33,213 nt of DNA, taken from positions 1 to 33,213 of the forward strand of contig JAGQWA010000004.1 of assembly GCA_020437725.1 (NCBI GenBank), given 5' to 3'. The notes beneath the pieces were generated by a model that saw only the letters and a program-made list of their open reading frames with translations, made no database searches and was not told the origin of the DNA. The stretch comes from Bacteroidota bacterium (lineage in GTDB: Bacteria > Bacteroidota > Bacteroidia > CAILMK01 > JACPUW01). The first letter of the stretch is position 1; every line of letters begins with the position of its first letter. A program made the translations under genes and the position numbers. Below are positions 24,092 through 31,169 of the stretch, one piece after another.

Positions 24092-25045
24092 ATGCAATAT
24101 TTGGCGCCTTTGTTCTATGCACGTGCCAACGGCAAATTCCTAATAACAAGCGAATATTTTGTGCTTGATGGTGCCAAAGCTTTGGCCATTCCCTTAAAAT
24201 TTGGACAAGAATTAACCATTAAGTCTTCTTCTGAAAATCTCATTTGGGAAAGCATTAACGTAAATGGAGACACCTGGCTTAAGGCAGAATACGATATTCA
24301 ATTCTTGACCTTGTTGAGTCTTGAAGGCGATCAAAAAGCAGCTCAAAAGCTAGAAGAAATATTTCAATCAATTCGCGGACTAAATCCTGAATTTTTGGCC
24401 AATTCGGCAACAGGATTTCATTGTCAAATTAAAGCCGATTTCGACTTAGGTTGGGGCTTGGGTTCAAGCTCAACTCTTATTTGGTTGTTGGCAAAATGGG
24501 CAGAGGTAGATCCATTTAAGCTTCAGTTTGAGTGTTTTGGCGGATCAGGTTATGACATTGCTAGTGCAGGTGCTAATTCCCCCATTGTGTATCAACGTTG
24601 GCCTGAGCCAAGTTTCGAACAAGTGACTTTTAATCCTTCATTTAAGGATAAACTGCATTTCGTTTACTTGGGTCAAAAACAAAATTCAAGAGACGCCATT
24701 GCTCGTTATCGCGAGCTTGAATTGGACTCCAAGAATGAAATCATTCAAGAACTGAATTCAATTACCAAATCACTGCTTAAGGTTCAAGACTTTGAAGAAT
24801 TCTGCTCGTTGCTAAACCGTCATGAAGATTTAGTGGCCAATGCACTCCAACAAGAACGAGTTCAAAACAGACTGTTTCCAGATTTTAAAGGCATTGTTAA
24901 ATCGCTCGGTGCCTGGGGCGGAGATTTTGTTTTGGTGGCTTCAGCTGCAAGTGAATTAGAGATTCGCAATTATTTCAACCAAAAAGAATTTACAATTGTT
25001 TTGCGATGGAATGATTTGATTTTAAAGCAAGAAGAAATTAGATAA
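24092..25045 (+). CDS. GYDIA-family GHMP kinase of the mevalonate cluster
   Basis: A 317-residue GHMP-superfamily kinase. The N-terminal motif is NGKFLITSEYFVLDGAKALAIP (13-34), like the APGKLLLxGEYxVLDGA of mevalonate-type kinases. The phosphate loop is GLGSSST at 122-128, and the name-giving GYDIA is at 153-157. The cluster position between HMG-CoA reductase and diphosphomevalonate decarboxylase says it phosphorylates mevalonate or phosphomevalonate. Which of the two is not clear, since only one kinase is present here. It begins 4 bases after the reductase stop. Confidence 0.85.
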   Translation: MQYLAPLFYARANGKFLITSEYFVLDGAKALAIPLKFGQELTIKSSSENLIWESINVNGDTWLKAEYDIQFLTLLSLEGDQKAAQKLEEIFQSIRGLNPEFLANSATGFHCQIKADFDLGWGLGSSSTLIWLLAKWAEVDPFKLQFECFGGSGYDIASAGANSPIVYQRWPEPSFEQVTFNPSFKDKLHFVYLGQKQNSRDAIARYRELELDSKNEIIQELNSITKSLLKVQDFEEFCSLLNRHEDLVANALQQERVQNRLFPDFKGIVKSLGAWGGDFVLVASAASELEIRNYFNQKEFTIVLRWNDLILKQEEIR

Positions 25046-25049
25046 GTGC

Positions 25050-25057
25050 CACCTTTG
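25050..25057 (+). promoter_or_regulatory. Possible internal promoter box before mvaD
   Basis: CACCTTTG, followed by CACCC, is one base off TAnnTTTG and lies in the 29-base gap before mvaD. It would give a leader of about 11 bases. It may allow mvaD and the downstream genes to be expressed apart from the rest. Confidence 0.3.
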
Positions 25058-25074
25058 CACCCAGCAATTATTTC

Positions 25075-26142
25075 ATGAAACAAATTACTGAACATAAAAC
25101 AGGCCATATAGAGTGGCAGAGTCCAAGCAATATTGCCATTGTTAAGTATTGGGGCAAGCACGGTAACCAATTGCCAGCAAACCCTTCGTTAAGTTTTACG
25201 CTTAGCACTTCTTACTCTCAAACGTCAATGGAATTTGACGTTAATCCAGACCGCAAAAAGTTTGACCTAGACTTTGAGTTTGAAGGCAAGCCATCACCAA
25301 AATTTGCGGAGCGGATTCAAAAGTATTTTGAGAGAAACGCCGCAGATTTTCCATACCTGAACAATCTAAAACTATATTTAAAAAGCAGGAACTCATTTCC
25401 ACACTCGGCTGGTATTGCTAGTTCGGCTTCAGCTATGAGTGCACTGGCCATGTGCATTGCTAGTATGGAGAGCAGGTTGTTTGGTGGTTTTCCTGAGAAA
25501 AGCATGTTTAGAATGCGCGCGTCTCATTTGGCAAGATTGGCATCTGGTTCGGCTGCACGTTCAGTTTATGGTGGTTTGGTTGCGTGGGGTGAGTCTGAGT
25601 TTATTGCCAACTCGTCTGATTATTATGCCGTGCCAGTTAACGAAAACCTGCACGATACTTTCAAGTCGTTTCATGATACCATTCTAATTGTTGACGCCGG
25701 TGAAAAAGCGGTAAGTAGCTCTGCCGGCCATAGTTTAATGACCAAGCATCCATATTCTGAGATGCGCTATTTCACGGCTCGCCAACACATGGAAATGCTC
25801 AAAGAGATTATGGAACAAGGTGATGTTGAAGAGTTTGGCAAAATCTTGGAGAACGAAGCACTCACACTTCATGGATTAATGATGAACTCTGATCCTTCAT
25901 TCATTCTCATGAAACCCAACACGCTCAAGATTATTGAGATTGTTAGAGAAGTGCGGGAGTCGCAGAAGTTCCCTTGGTATTTCACGCTAGATGCTGGCCC
26001 AAATGTGCATCTCATGTATCCGCACGAAGTAGCCGATGAAGCACGCAAGCTCATAACCGAACTTTTAGTACCTTACACCCAAGGTGGCCAAGTGCTTTAC
26101 GATCAGGTAGGTGCAGGCCCACGTAAAATTCAGGGTGAATGA
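25075..26142 (+). CDS. mvaD: Diphosphomevalonate decarboxylase
   Basis: ATP-dependent decarboxylation of mevalonate 5-diphosphate to IPP. The 355 residues fit. The N-terminal signature SPSNIAIVKYWGKHGNQLPANPSLSF (16-41) holds the conserved YWGK. The phosphate-binding stretch is PHSAGIASSASAMSALA (109-125). SGSAARSVYGGLVAW follows, and LDAGPNVHLMY gives the family's Asp. Its stop shares bases with the DUF6922 start (ATGA), so the downstream toxin-antitoxin pair is translationally linked to it. Confidence 0.93.
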   Translation: MKQITEHKTGHIEWQSPSNIAIVKYWGKHGNQLPANPSLSFTLSTSYSQTSMEFDVNPDRKKFDLDFEFEGKPSPKFAERIQKYFERNAADFPYLNNLKLYLKSRNSFPHSAGIASSASAMSALAMCIASMESRLFGGFPEKSMFRMRASHLARLASGSAARSVYGGLVAWGESEFIANSSDYYAVPVNENLHDTFKSFHDTILIVDAGEKAVSSSAGHSLMTKHPYSEMRYFTARQHMEMLKEIMEQGDVEEFGKILENEALTLHGLMMNSDPSFILMKPNTLKIIEIVREVRESQKFPWYFTLDAGPNVHLMYPHEVADEARKLITELLVPYTQGGQVLYDQVGAGPRKIQGE

Positions 26143-26444
26143 CAGAAGCAGAATTAAGAGCCGCATTACAACCCCATACTTTTTGGGATACCGAGATTGA
26201 TCGAATCGACTTTGATAAAAACGCTCGGTTTGTGATTGAGCGCGTTTACACCAGAGCAGATATGCCAGAGATATGGGCGGTTCAAAAATTCTACGGTCGA
26301 AAAAAGGTAGAAGAAGCATTAAAGCAAGTTCGCTGCATGGACCATTTAACCCTTAATTGGGTATCAAAGTCGTTAAACATTCCATTAGAAGAATTTAGAT
26401 GTTACGAAGGGAAGCCGTTAGACCGGAGCTATTTAGGCTATTAA
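26139..26444 (+). CDS. DUF6922 protein, likely antitoxin
   Basis: A 101-residue soluble protein. The order FWDTEIDRIDFDKNARFVIERVY...RADMPEIW...YGRKKVEEALKQVRCMDHLTLNWVSKSLNIPLEEFRCYEGKP matches the DUF6922 domain, which I recall as the usual partner of AbiEii-type nucleotidyltransferases. It starts inside the mvaD stop (ATGA) and its last 46 bases overlap the next gene. The overlap covers the conserved FRCYEGKP end, so the arrangement looks selected rather than accidental. Antitoxin role is inferred from the partner. Confidence 0.78.
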   Translation: MTEAELRAALQPHTFWDTEIDRIDFDKNARFVIERVYTRADMPEIWAVQKFYGRKKVEEALKQVRCMDHLTLNWVSKSLNIPLEEFRCYEGKPLDRSYLGY

Positions 26445-27025
26445 TCGACATTTTTGATTCTGATTATTTTCCAGATTTTTTCTTGGTAGGCGGAACTGCG
26501 CTTGCGCTTAAACTAGGGCACAGAGAATCTATTGATATTGATCTTTTCACTGACAAAGAAATTCATCCTGAGCAGATTTTAGAGAAGATGGCCGATTTTG
26601 GTGAATTAACCTTAATTGGAATGAATCCAGGTGGCTTAAATGTATTGATTGATGGAATTAAAATTGATTTCGTTAGACATCCGTACACAATTCTAGAGCC
26701 AATTGAAAAGCACAACAGCGTTAGAATGCTTTCTAATATTGACATTGCTGCTCAAAAGCTTCACGCCATTGTTAGAAGGGGAAGCAAAAAGGATTTTATT
26801 GATCTCTATTACTTGCTTAACCTGTTTTCTGTAAAGGAATTGATTAGCGCTTATGGCAAAAAGTATAACCATACGTTGTACGAATCTTTTGTTTTAAAAA
26901 GCATGACTTATTTCGATGATGCAGATGAGCAAACCATGCCCAAGATATTTGATGGCACTACTTGGCAAGAGATAAAACAAGGCATATCTCAGAAATGTAA
27001 CAAACAGAGTAATTCAGGGTTTTAA
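26399..27025 (+). CDS. AbiEii/AbiGii-type nucleotidyltransferase (putative toxin)
   Basis: A 208-residue protein of the AbiEii (type IV-like) toxin family. The nucleotidyltransferase signature FFLVGGTALALKLGHRESIDIDLF (28-51) has the GG, HR and DxD elements, and the third acidic residue is in GIKIDFVRHP. The C-terminal part has NIDIAAQKLHAIVRRGSKKDFIDLYYLL, the conserved helix of the family with KDFxDLY. AbiEii members add nucleotides to targets such as tRNA and cause growth arrest; this member's target is unknown. The start ATG 26399 lies in the DUF6922 gene. rlmN begins 2 bases after its stop. Confidence 0.85.
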   Translation: MLRREAVRPELFRLLIDIFDSDYFPDFFLVGGTALALKLGHRESIDIDLFTDKEIHPEQILEKMADFGELTLIGMNPGGLNVLIDGIKIDFVRHPYTILEPIEKHNSVRMLSNIDIAAQKLHAIVRRGSKKDFIDLYYLLNLFSVKELISAYGKKYNHTLYESFVLKSMTYFDDADEQTMPKIFDGTTWQEIKQGISQKCNKQSNSGF

Positions 27026-27027
27026 GA

Positions 27028-28062
27028 ATGAAAAAAGACATACGCTCACTTTCTGAAGAACAACTCATTGCCGTTTTTAGTGAGATTGGCGAGCCTAAAT
27101 ACCGTGCCAAGCAAGTGCATCAATGGGTGTGGCAAAAGGCCGTTCATTCTTTTCAAGAAATGACCAATCTGCCTAAAGCCACTCGCCAAAAGCTAGAAGA
27201 GCAATTCGAGATACGAGCCATTACCATAGAACACCAACAAATAAGCGAAGACGGCACCATTAAATTCGGTTTTCGCGTTTTTGACGATGAATTGATAGAA
27301 GGCGTTCTAATACCAAAAGGTGATAGAATGACAGCCTGTATATCATCTCAAGTGGGTTGTAGTTTAACCTGTAAGTTTTGTGCCACGGCCAGTTTAGACA
27401 GAAAGAGAAATCTCGACTTTTTTGAAATCTACGACCAAGTGGTTTTGGTTGACAAAGCAGCCAAAGAGCATTACCAAAAACCATTAACCAATATAGTTTA
27501 CATGGGCATGGGCGAGCCGCTGCTTAATTATGCTAATGTGAAGCGCTCGATAGAAATGATTACGTCCCCAGATGGTTTAGGAATGTCGCCAAAACGCATT
27601 ACACTTTCTACAGTGGGCATTGCCAAAATGATTAAGAAGCTGGCTGATGATGATCTGAAAATCAACCTGGCCATTTCATTACATGCACCGACCAATCAGA
27701 AACGTGGGCAAATGATGCCTATTAACGAGAGCAACGATATTGATGCCGTAGTTGATGCGCTTGATTATTGGTATGAAAAAACCAAAAGCCGAGTTACGCA
27801 CCAATACGTAATGCTCAAGAACTATAACGAAAGCGAAGAAGACGCCAAACAGCTCGCTGAGATAGTTAAGCGAATTCCGAGCAAGGTGAATCTCATAGAA
27901 TACAACCCTATTGACAATGGATTATTTGAACGCACCAGCGGCAACCGAGCCATGAACTTCTTACGCATGTTAGAGTCAAAAAACGTAATTGCCAATATCC
28001 GCCGCAGCCGCGGAAAAGACATAGATGCCGCCTGCGGACAATTGGCCAATAAAAACGGCTAA
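27028..28062 (+). CDS. rlmN: Dual-specificity rRNA/tRNA adenine C2-methyltransferase RlmN
   Basis: Radical SAM enzyme that methylates C2 of A2503 in 23S rRNA and A37 in some tRNAs. The 344 residues match the family. The cluster motif CxxxCxxC is C111, C115 and C118 (GCSLTCKFC), GMGEPLLNYANV binds SAM, and the C-terminal methyl-carrying Cys is C336 in RGKDIDAACGQL. The ATG is 2 bases after the nucleotidyltransferase stop, so it is at the end of the mevalonate/TA run. It converges on the Fic gene, and a repeat element lies between them. Confidence 0.95.
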   Translation: MKKDIRSLSEEQLIAVFSEIGEPKYRAKQVHQWVWQKAVHSFQEMTNLPKATRQKLEEQFEIRAITIEHQQISEDGTIKFGFRVFDDELIEGVLIPKGDRMTACISSQVGCSLTCKFCATASLDRKRNLDFFEIYDQVVLVDKAAKEHYQKPLTNIVYMGMGEPLLNYANVKRSIEMITSPDGLGMSPKRITLSTVGIAKMIKKLADDDLKINLAISLHAPTNQKRGQMMPINESNDIDAVVDALDYWYEKTKSRVTHQYVMLKNYNESEEDAKQLAEIVKRIPSKVNLIEYNPIDNGLFERTSGNRAMNFLRMLESKNVIANIRRSRGKDIDAACGQLANKNG

Positions 28063-28086
28063 CGCATCTCCAAACCACAACACCCA

Positions 28087-28140
28087 GTGGCTACGCTCTG
28101 TGTAGTGACAAATTATCCCGAGCGTCTCCGGTGCGAGTTC
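28087..28140 (+). repeat. REP-like repeat element, copy A
   Basis: A hairpin (10-base arms 28087-28096 and 28100-28109, loop TCT, one mismatch) is followed by a conserved tail containing GCGTCTC and GTGCGAGTTC. The 51-base core 28090-28140 matches 29233-29283 at 44 positions, in the same orientation. A weaker hairpin at 28148-28168 follows. Confidence 0.75.
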
Positions 28141-28179
28141 CCAACTACCTTGCGCGTCTCTAGCGAGGGTTATTATCAA

Positions 28180-29166
28180 TTACACTTTCTTAATCTGATA
28201 AACCGTATTCCGCTTATCGCCTTGTTTAACAATAAGTTTTGCGTCTAGTGCTAGTTTTAAATCTCTACTTGCTGTAGCGGTAGAAATGTTCTTGAACATG
28301 AGCATATAATCTTTTCTGGTGAAAGATGTTTTTGAATGCTGTTCCAAGAAAAGCTCAATGCGGTCGGTTGCTGTTTTAGTATTGCCTTGTTGATTTAGAA
28401 AAACGGCTAGAGACTCATTAATTGCTCCTAAAAGAAACTCAATGGTAACTGTTGAGTTGCCCATTTTGTCTGATTGTTCAAGTGCTGAGTAGTAGGCTTC
28501 TTGGTTTTCTCTTATCACATTTTCAAACGGTAAATAGGTAAAAACGGGATTGAAATTGGATAGGATTATACTTTGCCACAACCGAGCCATTCTTCCGTTT
28601 CCGTCAGAAAAAGGATGAATGAAGGTGAGTTCATAATGTGCAACACAGCTTATAATGAGAGAGTGATCATTGCTTTTCTTTAAGTATTCAAAAAGGGCAT
28701 TCAATAAAGCCTTTAAATTGTTGGCAGGAGGAGCCAGATGCTTCAATTCATTGCCCTTAACTATACCAACTGAACCGGTTCTCAGTTTGCCAGCATCTTT
28801 CATTAAACCAGCCATTAAAAGTTTGTGTGCTTTTAAGAAAGATGGCAGCGATGCTGGTTTGAAGGTTGAAAGTTGCACATAAGTTTTAATGGCGTTTTCT
28901 ATTTCTAAAATGTCTTTCTGTGGCGCCAATACTCTTTTGCCTTCTAAAACTGCAGTTACTTGTTTTTGGCTGAGTGTATTGCCTTCTATGGCCAATGTAG
29001 AGCCTATGGTTTTAACCCTGTTGGCTTTTCTTAGTTGCGGTGAAGGTTTAATTAGGAGCGAAGCTTTTATTTCCCCCAGCTTCTCAGAAATTGAAGCAAT
29101 CAATTGCAGAATTTCTGGCGTAATGTCAAAAGGTGGTTTCGTAATACTATCATTTGATACTATCAC
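28180..29166 (-). CDS. Fic family protein with N-terminal inhibitory motif and C-terminal winged helix
   Basis: A 328-residue Fic protein, expected to attach AMP (or a related nucleotide part) to a protein. The catalytic motif HPFSDGNGRMAR is complete at 184-195 (H184). The inhibitory motif TLAIEG at 57-62 (E61), fitting (S/T)xxxE(G/N), is N-terminal, so this is a class II, self-inhibited Fic protein. The end (about 278-328, TSFTRKDYMLMF...TATASRDLKLALDAKLIVKQGDKRNTVYQ) reads as a winged helix that could bind DNA. The start is GTG 29166; no ATG lies in the conserved N-terminal part. Two of the four palindromic boxes overlap its first codons. REP-like elements flank the gene on both sides. Confidence 0.88.
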   Translation of the reverse strand: MIVSNDSITKPPFDITPEILQLIASISEKLGEIKASLLIKPSPQLRKANRVKTIGSTLAIEGNTLSQKQVTAVLEGKRVLAPQKDILEIENAIKTYVQLSTFKPASLPSFLKAHKLLMAGLMKDAGKLRTGSVGIVKGNELKHLAPPANNLKALLNALFEYLKKSNDHSLIISCVAHYELTFIHPFSDGNGRMARLWQSIILSNFNPVFTYLPFENVIRENQEAYYSALEQSDKMGNSTVTIEFLLGAINESLAVFLNQQGNTKTATDRIELFLEQHSKTSFTRKDYMLMFKNISTATASRDLKLALDAKLIVKQGDKRNTVYQIKKV

Positions 29167-29209
29167 GAATATAGCACACCCTTAATGATACTATCAAATG
29201 ATGCTATTA
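29142..29209. promoter_or_regulatory. Four palindromic operator-like boxes at the fic start
   Basis: The palindrome TGATACTATCA occurs perfectly at 29155-29165 and 29186-29196. Near copies sit at 29142-29152 (10 of 11) and 29199-29209 (9 of 11). The boxes form two pairs with 13-base periodicity, 31 bases apart. A minus-strand TTTG-N21-TATATTCG promoter candidate lies among them. Binding by the Fic winged helix is an inference. Confidence 0.65.
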
Positions 29210-29229
29210 TTGCAACGCTCTAGCTCTTA

Positions 29230-29283
29230 GTCGCTACGCTCTGCGTAGTGACCAACAATCCCTGGCGTCTCCCGTGCGAGTTC
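29230..29283 (+). repeat. REP-like repeat element, copy B
   Basis: GTCGCTACGC at 29230-29239 pairs with GCGTAGTGAC at 29243-29252 around a TCT loop, giving a 10-pair stem with one G-T pair. The conserved tail TGGCGTCTC and GTGCGAGTTC follow. It is in direct orientation with copy A across the Fic gene. Confidence 0.8.
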
Positions 29284-29307
29284 AATGAATGGATTATACG
29301 GGTGCCA

Positions 29308-29391
29308 GAGACACCCTTGATAGCGGTTATGCCGCAGAGCAGCGCAACTGAGACACCCTTGATAGTGGTTACGCCGCGGAGCAACGCAACT
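29308..29391 (-). repeat. Tandem 42-base repeat, REP-like family, inverted
   Basis: Two 42-base units, 29308-29349 and 29350-29391, differ at four positions. Read on the minus strand each unit begins with a GTTGCG...TCTGCGGC or equivalent hairpin-like arm with a TCT or TCC loop and ends in GGGTGTCTC. That layout matches copies A and B, placing these units in the same family in opposite orientation. Confidence 0.75.
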
Positions 29392-29428
29392 GAAACTTTT
29401 GTAATTTCTTCTCGTCCCCGGCTTGTTC

Positions 29429-30208
29429 TTATTCCCCCTTAAACTCTGCCTTTCTCTTGTTAATGAAGGCATCAACACCTTCTTTAAAGTCTGCAGTACC
29501 AAAGCAGATGCCGAACTGCTCTATTTCTTGGGTGAAACCATCTTCGTCTGGGTCTTGGTAGGCATTGCCTAAGTTGATGATTTGTTTGATGGTAAGTGGA
29601 GACTTACTCGCTATTTTGCCCAGAATCTTTTGCGCTAAACCCATTAACTCTTCAACGGCAACTACATGATTCACCAAACCTAGTTGTTGAGCAGTTTCAG
29701 CATCAATCATGTCGGCTGTCATGAGCAGTTCCATGGCTTTGCCATGACCAATTAATCTAATTAAACGCTGCGTGCCGCCATAACCCGGAATAACTCCTAA
29801 GTTCACTTCAGGCTGGCCAAATTTGGCATTGTTAGACGCTATTCTAAAATGGCATGCCATGGCTAATTCTAATCCACCGCCAAGGGCAAAACCATTAATA
29901 GCTGCAATAACTGGTTTAGAGCTGTTTTCTACTGAGTTAAAAACTGCATGTCCATCAGCTGACATCTTGGTTCCTTCTTCAACCGAAAACGAAGCAAATT
30001 CTTTAATGTCAGCACCGGCAATGAATGACTTTTCGCCCGCACCGGTAAGAATCATACCCCGAATTTCGGGGTCTTCGTTGCAATTGGCCACCGCTTGCCC
30101 AACTTCTTGAATGGTTTTTATGTTCAGCGCATTCATTTGGCTTGGACGGTTAATGGTAATGGTGGCAATTGCACCGTTTTTATCGAGAAGAATGTTTTCG
30201 AATGTCAT
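29429..30208 (-). CDS. Enoyl-CoA hydratase/isomerase family protein
   Basis: Crotonase-fold enzyme, probably hydrating trans-2-enoyl-CoA in beta-oxidation or related acyl-CoA breakdown. The 259 residues fit. The oxyanion-hole stretches are AGADIKEF (65-71) and NGFALGGGLELAM (105-117). Both catalytic Glu residues of true hydratases are present, E114 in GGGLEL and E134 in FGQPEVNLG, 20 residues apart as in the rat mitochondrial enzyme. ATG 30208 is the start; an in-frame TTG at 30226 would add six residues and is unlikely. It lies 41 bases after the glycosyltransferase gene on the same strand. It may use the product of the acyl-CoA dehydrogenase at 12876-14036. Confidence 0.9.
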   Translation of the reverse strand: MTFENILLDKNGAIATITINRPSQMNALNIKTIQEVGQAVANCNEDPEIRGMILTGAGEKSFIAGADIKEFASFSVEEGTKMSADGHAVFNSVENSSKPVIAAINGFALGGGLELAMACHFRIASNNAKFGQPEVNLGVIPGYGGTQRLIRLIGHGKAMELLMTADMIDAETAQQLGLVNHVVAVEELMGLAQKILGKIASKSPLTIKQIINLGNAYQDPDEDGFTQEIEQFGICFGTADFKEGVDAFINKRKAEFKGE

Positions 30209-30249
30209 GCAAAAATCTATTTGCAAGCAAAGATAATTGGCGGTTTAGC

Positions 30250-30972
30250 CTACTTCGAAAAAAGGTTGTACTTCAAGATGCAATAAATGGCTCTGAAACC
30301 GTCTTTAGCACCAATTTTTTTGCCTTCGTCATAAGTACGGCCATAATAAGAAATACCCACTTCGTAAATTCTCACTTTGGGTATTCTAGAAATTTTGGCT
30401 GTTACTTCGGGCTCAAATCCAAAGCGCTTTTCTTTAAGGTTCAAACCTTGAATCATATCGCGTTTAAACAGCTTGTAACAGGTTTCCATGTCAGTTAAAT
30501 TCAAGTTGGTAAACATGTTAGAAATAAAGGTTAGAAACTGGTTGCCAATTGAGTGCCAGAAGAATAGAATTCTATGCGGATTTCCACCTAAAAATCTTGA
30601 GCCATAAACCACATCAGCATTGCCTTCTAAAATGGGTTTTAATAAATCGTTATACTCACGTGGGTCGTATTCCAAATCAGCATCTTGAATAAGAATGTAA
30701 TCGCCTGTGGCTTTGGCAATACCTGTGTGCAGAGCTGCGCCTTTACCTTGATTTACTTCGTGAGCATAGTAGGTAATAGGTAAATCTGGGTTGGCCTGCA
30801 TATAGCGCTTAATGGCGCCTTCGGTATCGTCTTTAGAGCAATCGTTAACAATAATGAGTTCTTTTTCTACATCCCCTATTAATTCAACTTCTTTAATTCT
30901 ATTTAAAATAAGGTGAATGGTTGGTTCTTCGTTGTAGGCAGGAATTACAATGGAAAGCTTGATGTTGCTCAT
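30250..30972 (-). CDS. Family 2 glycosyltransferase, dolichol-phosphate mannose synthase-like
   Basis: A 240-residue GT-A fold glycosyltransferase acting from a nucleotide sugar onto a lipid carrier, in the group of Dpm1-like enzymes. The opening [14 protein letters not shown] is the family signature, followed by [11 protein letters not shown] and the metal-site QDADLEYDP (DxD). [12 protein letters not shown] and [15 protein letters not shown] are typical of the polyprenyl-phosphate sugar synthases. No clear C-terminal transmembrane helices are seen, so it would be peripheral. The real sugar and acceptor are unknown. A TAnnTTTG box lies 50 bases upstream of its start. Confidence 0.9.
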   Translation of the reverse strand: MSNIKLSIVIPAYNEEPTIHLILNRIKEVELIGDVEKELIIVNDCSKDDTEGAIKRYMQANPDLPITYYAHEVNQGKGAALHTGIAKATGDYILIQDADLEYDPREYNDLLKPILEGNADVVYGSRFLGGNPHRILFFWHSIGNQFLTFISNMFTNLNLTDMETCYKLFKRDMIQGLNLKEKRFGFEPEVTAKISRIPKVRIYEVGISYYGRTYDEGKKIGAKDGFRAIYCILKYNLFSK

Positions 30973-31021
30973 ATCTTAGAGTTGAGGCCAAAAGCCAATG
31001 TCTCAGTTATTTTGAAGACGG

Positions 31022-31029
31022 CAAAAGTA
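31022..31029 (-). promoter_or_regulatory. Candidate -7 promoter box for the glycosyltransferase
   Basis: Minus-strand TACTTTTG matches TAnnTTTG exactly, 50 bases before the ATG, with a TTG 16 bases further upstream. It resembles the gdhA box base for base. Confidence 0.5.
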
Positions 31030-31169
31030 TAAAACCCCAATAAAGCAACATTCACTAAACCCATCTGCACCAATTATTTGTGAGTTACCGGCAGAATTTA
31101 TGTGTTTAAATCGCTTTTATAATGCTTTAAATAGAAGTAAATTGGCATCATTAAGTAATTCTTTGAGCT

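Noticed and set aside
28087-29391. CRISPR array
   Set aside because: Repeats are few, not evenly spaced by unique spacers, and occur in both orientations as hairpins; no cas genes nearby.
29227-29502. Minus-strand open frame of 91 codons with internal repeat SC(V/A)A...YQGCL
   Set aside because: Its sequence is the translation of the REP-like tandem units and runs into the enoyl-CoA hydratase gene; repeat-derived, no family, no start context.
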